Shown here: one piece after another, positions 58,790-64,000 of the stretch
Layout of the letters: every line of letters begins with the position of its first letter
How positions within the stretch are numbered: position 1 is the stretch's first letter
NCBI RefSeq assembly: GCF_001870485.1
Contig: NZ_MDKE01000004.1
Span: 1-64,000 of the forward strand
Source of the DNA: Oceanisphaera psychrotolerans
Lineage (GTDB): Bacteria; Pseudomonadota; Gammaproteobacteria; Enterobacterales; Aeromonadaceae
Direction: 5' to 3'
DNA: 64,000 nt
The notes under the pieces: model-generated
What the model was told of the DNA's origin: nothing
The model's database searches: none
The model's input: only the letters and a program-made list of their open reading frames with translations
Program-made: the position numbers and the translations under genes

Positions 58790-59278
58790 ATCCTGGTTAT
58801 TTCCCTCACGTTGCGGATCGATTTACCCGAAGATCCGCAACCGGCATCATTTCTTTCCACCAAGTTATCAACAGATCCCGCCGCCAGATCCATTCGTCCT
58901 CATCCCGGTGAAACACCAAGCCATGTGCATAACTAGGCTGTAAACCGGTGTTAAACCTATAGTTATCCTATTAATGAAATAAATATCCGCGGCCACCTGT
59001 TGATAACATGCCGGGTTACCCACCGGTCCAAACCGAGCTCCGGGAAGGTTGTCCACATCAATCGATCGCAAGTAACCGCATGATCTTAAAGATCAAAAAA
59101 CGGTTATTCACAGATCTGGACGAGACTAATAATAGATCTAACAGAAGATCGATCTAGAGATCTAAGATCTATTAACGATCACGAGATCCTCTCGATCCGG
59201 TTTCCATCCGTTCGGTAAAACAGCTAAAATATCCGCCCTTCGGGATCCTTACACCTGCATGTTTCAAGAGTATCTGTT
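58790..59278. other. Chromosomal origin of replication (oriC) with DnaA boxes
   Basis: Non-coding DNA between mioC and mnmG. DnaA-box-like 9-mers: TTATCAACA at 58865-58873, TTATGCACA (minus) at 58924-58932, TTATCAACA (minus) at 58998-59006, TTGTCCACA at 59049-59057 and TTATTCACA at 59104-59112. About seventeen GATC sites lie here, dense at 59080-59200, next to AT-rich DNA near mnmG that suits the duplex-unwinding element. The layout is mirror-like to E. coli oriC, with unwinding on the mnmG side. No box exactly matches TTATCCACA. Confidence 0.88.
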
Positions 59279-61168
59279 ATGCAATATGAAGAATGGTTTG
59301 ACGTCATTGTCGTGGGCGGTGGTCATGCCGGCACAGAAGCGGCCGCTGCAGCTGCACGTATGGGGGCAAACACCCTGTTATTGACCCATAACATAGATAC
59401 CCTGGGACAAATGTCGTGCAACCCGGCGATCGGGGGTATCGGCAAGGGCCATCTGGTCAAGGAGATCGATGCCCTGGGCGGGATCATGGGCCAGGCTGCC
59501 GACAACGCCGGGATCCAGTTCAGAACACTCAACGCTTCCAAAGGACCGGCCGTTCGCGCCACCCGGGCTCAGGCCGATCGGCAGCTGTATCGTCAGGCCG
59601 TCAGAACCCGTCTGGAAAACCAGCCAAATCTGAAGATCTTCCAGCAGGCCTGTGATGATCTGCTGCTGGAAGGCGATACCGTGGTCGGTGTCGTGACCCA
59701 GACCGGCCTTAAATTCCGCGCCAAAACCGTGGTATTGACCGTAGGGACTTTTCTGAACGGCCTGATCCACATCGGCATGGACAACTACAAGGGCGGACGA
59801 GCCGGTGATCCTCCCTCTGTCGCCCTCGCCCAGCGTCTGCGCGAACTGCCGCTGCGTATCGATCGACTGAAAACCGGTACCCCGCCCAGAATCGATGCCA
59901 ACAGCGTGGATTTTTCGGTAATGCAGGTTCAACCAGGTGATAACCCGACGCCGGTCTTTTCGTTTATCGGCAGCCGTGAGGATCATCCGCAACAGATCCC
60001 CTGTTACATCACTCACACCAATGAGCAGACCCATGAGGTGATCCGCAAAAACCTGGATCGCAGCCCTATGTATGCGGGGGTGATCGAAGGGATCGGCCCT
60101 CGCTATTGCCCCTCGATCGAAGACAAGATCATGCGGTTTGCCGACAAGAACTCCCATCAGATCTTCGTTGAACCGGAGGGCCTGACCAGCACCGAGCTGT
60201 ATCCCAACGGCATTTCCACCAGCCTGCCTTTCGACGTTCAGCTGGCGATCGTGCGTTCGATCAAGGGCTTCGAACAGGCGCATATCATGCGACCCGGCTA
60301 TGCGATCGAATACGATTATTTCGATCCTCGTGATCTGAAGATCAACATGGAAAACAAGTGCCTGCATAACCTGTTTTTCGCCGGCCAGATCAACGGCACC
60401 ACCGGTTACGAAGAAGCCGGAGCCCAGGGACTGCTTGCCGGTCTGAACGCCGCCCTGCGTGCCTTCGACAAGGACGCCTGGTCACCGCGTCGGGATCAGG
60501 CCTACATGGGCGTGATGATGGATGACCTGTCCACCCTGGGTACCCAGGAACCCTACCGCATGTTTACCAGCCGGGCCGAGTATCGTCTGCTGCTGCGGGA
60601 AGACAATGCGGACATCCGTCTGACCGAAGAAGGCCGCAATCTGGGTCTGGTCGACGATCACCGCTGGGCCCTGTTCTGCGACAAGATGGAACGCATTACC
60701 CAGGAAAACCAGCGCCTGCGGGAAAACTGGATCAGCCCCGCTCATGCCGCCGCACCGGCGCTGAACGAATTACTGAAAACTCCGCTCAGTCGCGAGCACA
60801 ATCTGGAAGAGCTGCTGCGCCGGCCCGAGGTGAATTACGCCAGCCTGATGGCGGTGGAAGGCATCGGTCCCGGTATCGAGCACGAACAGGCTGCCGAGCA
60901 GGTGGAAATCCAGATCAAGTACGCCGGTTACATCGAGCGGCAGAAAGACGAAATCCAGAAGCACCTGCGCAACGAGCACACCCGCCTGCCGCTGGATCTG
61001 GATTATGCCGAAGTCCCCGGACTGTCCCATGAGGTGATCGCCAAGCTCAATCAGGCCAGACCCGAAACCTTAGGGATGGCCTCGCGCATTGCCGGCGTCA
61101 CGCCGGCGGCGATTTCGATTCTGCTGGTACATCTCAAGAAGCGCGGCCTGCTGCGCAAGTCGGCGTGA
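59279..61168 (+). CDS. mnmG: tRNA uridine-5-carboxymethylaminomethyl modification enzyme MnmG (GidA)
   Basis: A 629-residue FAD-dependent enzyme. With MnmE it adds the carboxymethylaminomethyl group to the wobble uridine of tRNAs. The N-terminal FAD motif [17 protein letters not shown], the [23 protein letters not shown] block, the [11 protein letters not shown] segment and the C-terminal tRNA-binding helices are present. Length matches E. coli MnmG (629). It lies directly downstream of oriC and upstream of rsmG, overlapped by a possible GTG start of the latter. Confidence 0.97.
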   Translation: MQYEEWFDVIVVGGGHAGTEAAAAAARMGANTLLLTHNIDTLGQMSCNPAIGGIGKGHLVKEIDALGGIMGQAADNAGIQFRTLNASKGPAVRATRAQADRQLYRQAVRTRLENQPNLKIFQQACDDLLLEGDTVVGVVTQTGLKFRAKTVVLTVGTFLNGLIHIGMDNYKGGRAGDPPSVALAQRLRELPLRIDRLKTGTPPRIDANSVDFSVMQVQPGDNPTPVFSFIGSREDHPQQIPCYITHTNEQTHEVIRKNLDRSPMYAGVIEGIGPRYCPSIEDKIMRFADKNSHQIFVEPEGLTSTELYPNGISTSLPFDVQLAIVRSIKGFEQAHIMRPGYAIEYDYFDPRDLKINMENKCLHNLFFAGQINGTTGYEEAGAQGLLAGLNAALRAFDKDAWSPRRDQAYMGVMMDDLSTLGTQEPYRMFTSRAEYRLLLREDNADIRLTEEGRNLGLVDDHRWALFCDKMERITQENQRLRENWISPAHAAAPALNELLKTPLSREHNLEELLRRPEVNYASLMAVEGIGPGIEHEQAAEQVEIQIKYAGYIERQKDEIQKHLRNEHTRLPLDLDYAEVPGLSHEVIAKLNQARPETLGMASRIAGVTPAAISILLVHLKKRGLLRKSA

Positions 61169-61176
61169 GGGCGGTG

Positions 61177-61812
61177 ATGAACGACAATATGCACGACAAG
61201 CTGCAACGATTGCTCGGCAAGACCGAGCTCTCGGTGACCCCGGAACAGACCGACAAGCTGCTAGCTCTGGTTGCCTTGCTGGACAAGTGGAACAAGGCCT
61301 TCAACCTGACCTCGGTGCGGGACCCGGAGGCCATGCTGGGCCGTCATATCGTGGACAGCCTGGTAGTAAGCCCTTACCTGCAGGGCCGGCGTTTTATCGA
61401 TGTGGGCACCGGTCCCGGCCTGCCGGGACTGCCGCTGGCCATCATCAATCCCGACAAGCAGTTCGTGCTGCTCGACAGCCTGGGCAAGCGCATCCGTTTT
61501 ATCCGCATGGTGGTGCATCAGCTGGGGCTGACCAACGTCGAAGCGGTGCAGAGCCGGGTGGAAGCCTTTCAGCCCGAGCAAAAGTTCGATGGTGTGCTGA
61601 GCCGGGCCTTTGCTTCGCTGGATGACATGGTAAGCTGGTGCGCTCATCTGCCGGCTCCCGAAGGTCGTTTTCTGGCGTTGAAGGGACAATATCCGGAGCA
61701 GGAGTTACAATCATTGCCTGCTCATCTCGCGTTGGACCGGGTTTATCCGTTAACCGTGCCCGAGCAGGAAGGAGACCGCCATCTGGTGGTCATCAAACTA
61801 GCCAGCCAGTAG
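61177..61812 (+). CDS. rsmG: 16S rRNA (guanine-N7) methyltransferase RsmG
   Basis: A 211-residue S-adenosylmethionine-dependent methyltransferase modifying G527 of 16S rRNA; loss gives low-level streptomycin resistance. The AdoMet loop [17 protein letters not shown] and the [10 protein letters not shown] segment are typical. ATG 61177 has GAGG about seven bases upstream and was chosen over GTG 61165, which would overlap mnmG. It is in the usual mnmG-rsmG-parA order. Confidence 0.94.
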   Translation: MNDNMHDKLQRLLGKTELSVTPEQTDKLLALVALLDKWNKAFNLTSVRDPEAMLGRHIVDSLVVSPYLQGRRFIDVGTGPGLPGLPLAIINPDKQFVLLDSLGKRIRFIRMVVHQLGLTNVEAVQSRVEAFQPEQKFDGVLSRAFASLDDMVSWCAHLPAPEGRFLALKGQYPEQELQSLPAHLALDRVYPLTVPEQEGDRHLVVIKLASQ

Positions 61813-61821
61813 AGGTATTCG

Positions 61822-62624
61822 GTGGGAAAAGTCATCGCCATTGCCAACCAGAAAGGTGGGGTCGGCAAAACCACAACCTGTGTCAATCTCGCTGCCTCCA
61901 TGGCCGCGACCAAGCGCAAGGTACTGGTGATAGATCTGGATCCCCAGGCAATGCCACCATGGCCAGCGGCATCGACAAGTATCAGGTCGCCAATACCGCC
62001 TATGAACTGTTGGTGGATGAGGTGCCGGTCGAGCAGGTGGTCGAGCGGGAAACCAGCGGCGGTTATGATCTGATTGCCGGCAACGGCGACGTCACCGCCG
62101 CCGAAATCAAGCTGATGGAGTTTTTCGCTCGCGAGGTGCGGTTGCGCAATGCCTTGGCGCCGGTCCGCGATTATTACGATTATATTTTTATCGACTGCCC
62201 CCCTTCCCTCAACCTGCTGACGGTGAACGCCATGTCGGCGGCGGATTCGGTGCTGGTACCGATGCAGTGCGAATATTTCGCCCTGGAAGGGCTGACCGCC
62301 CTGGTGGACACCATCAGCAAGCTGGCGTCGGTGGTCAATCCGGCGCTCAGGATCGAAGGCATACTGCGTACCATGTTCGATCATCGCAACCGGTTGTCCA
62401 ATGAGGTGTCCGATCAGCTTAAATCGCACTTCGGCGACAAGGTCTATCGTACCGTCATTCCCCGTAACGTCCGTCTGGCCGAGGCACCCAGCTTCGGTAC
62501 TCCGGCGATGTATTACGACAAGTCGTCATTGGGAGCCAAGGCTTATCTCGCCCTGGCCGGTGAAATCCTGCGCCGGGAAGAACTGGCAATGGATTCTAAT
62601 GAACCTTCGGAACAAACAGCATGA
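61822..62624 (+). pseudogene. parA: Chromosome partitioning ATPase ParA (Soj), frameshifted in this sequence
   Basis: The Walker-type ATPase motif [11 protein letters not shown] is in the first frame from GTG 61822. After LVIDLDPQ the frame shifts, and the rest, starting [21 protein letters not shown], is one frame over to the stop at 62624. Adding one G to the GG at 61947-61948 gives [11 protein letters not shown] and a 267-residue ParA. The gene is important for segregation and is followed by parB through an ATGA overlap, so a real lesion is unlikely; an under-called GGG run is the simplest explanation. Confidence 0.9.
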
Positions 62625-63526
62625 CCATCAAACGACGCGGCCTGGGCAAGGGCCTGGATGCCCTGCTCAGCACCAGTTCGGCCGCCAACCTGCGTCAGCA
62701 TCAGGCCGATGTCCATTCTCAACCCGGCGCCAACGGCGAACTGCAAACCCTGGCCTTGAACGAGTTGCAACCGGGCAAATATCAGCCACGCCGGGACATG
62801 TCCCAGGTGGCGCTGGAAGAACTGGCAACGTCTATCCGTCAGCAAGGCATCATTCAGCCCATCGTGGTGCGCGCACTGGAATCCGGCGGTTACGAGATCC
62901 TGGCCGGTGAGCGGCGTTGGCGGGCGGCACGTATCGCCGGCCTGAGTCAGATACCCTGTTTGATCAAGGACGTGGCCGATCGGGAAGCCATGGCCATCGG
63001 TCTTATCGAGAATATCCAGCGCGAAGATCTCAACGTCATCGAAGAGTCCCGGGCCCTGTCGCGGTTGATCGACGAATTCGGTTTTACCCACCAGTCGGTG
63101 GCCGAAGCGGTCGGCAAGAGTCGCAGCACCGTCTCCAACCTGTTGCGTCTTGCCCAGCTCAACGACGACGTGAAACAACTGGTGGAGCATGGCTCGCTGG
63201 AGATGGGCCACGCCCGGGCGTTACTGGCGATTAGCGGCGAACAACAGACCGAGCTGGCCCGGCTGGTGGCCCAGAAAGCGCTGACGGTGCGAGAAACCGA
63301 AAGTCTGGTCAAGCGGAGCCTGGCGCCGAAAAAAGAGAAAGTCGAACAACCGAGATCCTTGCTGATGAGCCAGCTTGAGCAGGAAATCGGTGAAAAACTA
63401 GGATCAAAAGTAGAAATCAGATCTACCCACAAGGAGAAGGGTAAACTGGTGATCTCTTATAACTCTTTGAATGAGTTGGATAAAATAAGTCATTTTTTCG
63501 GAATTAACGATAATCCCGAAATCTGA
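62621..63526 (+). CDS. parB: Chromosome partitioning protein ParB (Spo0J)
   Basis: A 301-residue CTP-dependent DNA-clamp protein binding parS. The N-terminal ParB/Srx domain contains GEFQT-type equivalents (LNELQPGKYQPRRDM), GERRWRAARIAGL and the VADREAMAIGLIENIQREDLN block; the HTH region has THQSVAEAVGKSRSTVSNLLRL. The basic start MTIKRRGLGKGLDALL is typical. It overlaps parA by four bases. The C-terminal dimerisation part is intact. parS sites were not searched for exhaustively. Confidence 0.94.
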   Translation: MTIKRRGLGKGLDALLSTSSAANLRQHQADVHSQPGANGELQTLALNELQPGKYQPRRDMSQVALEELATSIRQQGIIQPIVVRALESGGYEILAGERRWRAARIAGLSQIPCLIKDVADREAMAIGLIENIQREDLNVIEESRALSRLIDEFGFTHQSVAEAVGKSRSTVSNLLRLAQLNDDVKQLVEHGSLEMGHARALLAISGEQQTELARLVAQKALTVRETESLVKRSLAPKKEKVEQPRSLLMSQLEQEIGEKLGSKVEIRSTHKEKGKLVISYNSLNELDKISHFFGINDNPEI

Positions 63527-63612
63527 GATGTAGTAAATGTTCAATCAATTTAACTCGTTGTAAATGGTCGGGAAAACCGCAGTAAGCCGTTAAAAATAAG
63601 GTTTTACTGCAA

Positions 63613-63640
63613 TTGCATTTACGCCGTTCACGGGTATAAT
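63613..63640 (+). promoter_or_regulatory. Promoter of the atp operon
   Basis: TTGCAT (-35, 63613-63618), a 16-base spacer and a perfect TATAAT (-10, 63635-63640), about 75 bases before the atpI start. Confidence 0.75.
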
Positions 63641-63655
63641 TTGACCTGCTTTTTT

Positions 63656-63696
63656 GGGGCTTACCTGACAACACCTCGGTGTGGCCAGCAAGCCCC
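63656..63696 (+). promoter_or_regulatory. Nested hairpin in the atpI leader
   Basis: GGGGCTT (63656-63662) pairs with AAGCCCC (63690-63696), and inside them ACACC pairs with GGTGT (63671-63682). The structure lies in the untranslated leader just before the ribosome site and may affect atpI translation or message stability. Confidence 0.5.
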
Positions 63697-63716
63697 TAAC
63701 TGTGTCAGGAGTGTTT

Positions 63717-64000
63717 GTGAAGCAAATGAAGTGGCACCTGAGCGACAAGCAAGTGGCGCTGGTGATTTTGTCTGGTCAATTGCTCCTGGTGGTGGCTGTC
63801 GCCACCCTGTTTTTTCATCTGCAGGGAGAGGCAGCCGCTCGTTCCGCCCTCATTGGGGGCGGAATCTACTGGGTTCCCCAATGTCTGTTCAGCGTACGGG
63901 TTCTGGCGTTCAGCGCCGGGCGCGCCACGCCACGCAGTGTTGTGGCGGACTTTTACAGCGGGGCAGGGATTAAGTTTGGCAGCACTATCTTGTTGTTTGT
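63717..64000 (+). CDS. atpI: ATP synthase subunit I (AtpI), N-terminal part
   Basis: An open frame of 94 visible residues runs off the right edge. It encodes a small hydrophobic protein with helices at about 16-36, 45-65 and 85 onward (SGQLLLVVAVATLFFHLQGE, then ALIGGGIYWVPQCLF). Its position directly after parB and the order to the atp operon identify AtpI, which aids assembly of the c-ring of ATP synthase. CAGGAG lies five bases before GTG 63717; GTG 63711 is an alternative in frame. Confidence 0.85.
   Translation, partial: MKQMKWHLSDKQVALVILSGQLLLVVAVATLFFHLQGEAAARSALIGGGIYWVPQCLFSVRVLAFSAGRATPRSVVADFYSGAGIKFGSTILLF

Overview
The window is a GC-rich gammaproteobacterial chromosome segment that includes the replication origin. 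At the right end the order mioC - oriC - mnmG - rsmG - parA - parB - atpI is the classical gammaproteobacterial origin layout. The origin stretch has degenerate DnaA boxes and about seventeen GATC (Dam) sites. Lactate use by LutABC plus Dld2 with LldP, a YehZYXW betaine importer, HypT-like and YeiH-like proteins, and GspAB beside a type II secretion cluster fit an aquatic or marine relative of Aeromonadales (Oceanimonas/Zobellella-like). That placement is inference. I saw no rRNA, tRNA, CRISPR array or intact insertion sequence.

Layout. 1-419: start of a minus-strand protein with two tandem zinc ribbons, cut by the window edge, with a LexA-type box upstream. 706-3262: small sensor, periplasmic, membrane and DUF1992 genes. 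3355-4575: sstT. 4951-9044: a giant membrane protein of unknown function. 9149-13183: yehZYXW betaine ABC operon, interrupted by a nested palindrome. 13201-13881: DJ-1/PfpI protein. 14057-19309: a thiamine-controlled locus in which one TPP riboswitch drives an SDR plus a flavin monooxygenase leftward and a second drives an SSS transporter rightward, with pyrC between them. 19456-25025: cupin, RRM protein and yehS, HypT-like LysR, YeiH-like protein, Gfo/Idh oxidoreductase, LysR. 25184-32659: lldP-lutABC-dld2, for uptake and oxidation of both lactate stereoisomers. 32684-36354: MOSC-ferredoxin reductase fusion, RidA-like protein, gdhA. 36570-46707: a type II secretion operon in the order E-F-G-H-I-J-K-L-M-N-D (Xanthomonas xps order). 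47010-53536: three secreted proteins, including an M11-like metalloprotease, that are plausible cargo. 54258-58204: a sigma-54 activator and gspAB. 58343-64000: mioC, oriC, mnmG, rsmG, parAB and the start of atpI.

A feature of the sequence itself: six otherwise normal genes (the 1,364-residue membrane protein, yeiH-like, a lysR, lutA, gspE, parA) each carry one apparent single-base deletion. Five are repaired by lengthening a GG or CC pair to three, and the sixth by lengthening an AA pair. This looks more like homopolymer under-calling in sequencing than real gene decay, so these genes are probably intact in the organism.

The least explained items are the TPP-controlled SDR/monooxygenase operon, the LexA-box gene with duplicated zinc ribbons at the left edge, the cloverleaf-like palindrome inside the betaine operon, and the secreted-protein island beside the xps-type secretion system. 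I do not see a clearly new multi-gene defence or mobile system.
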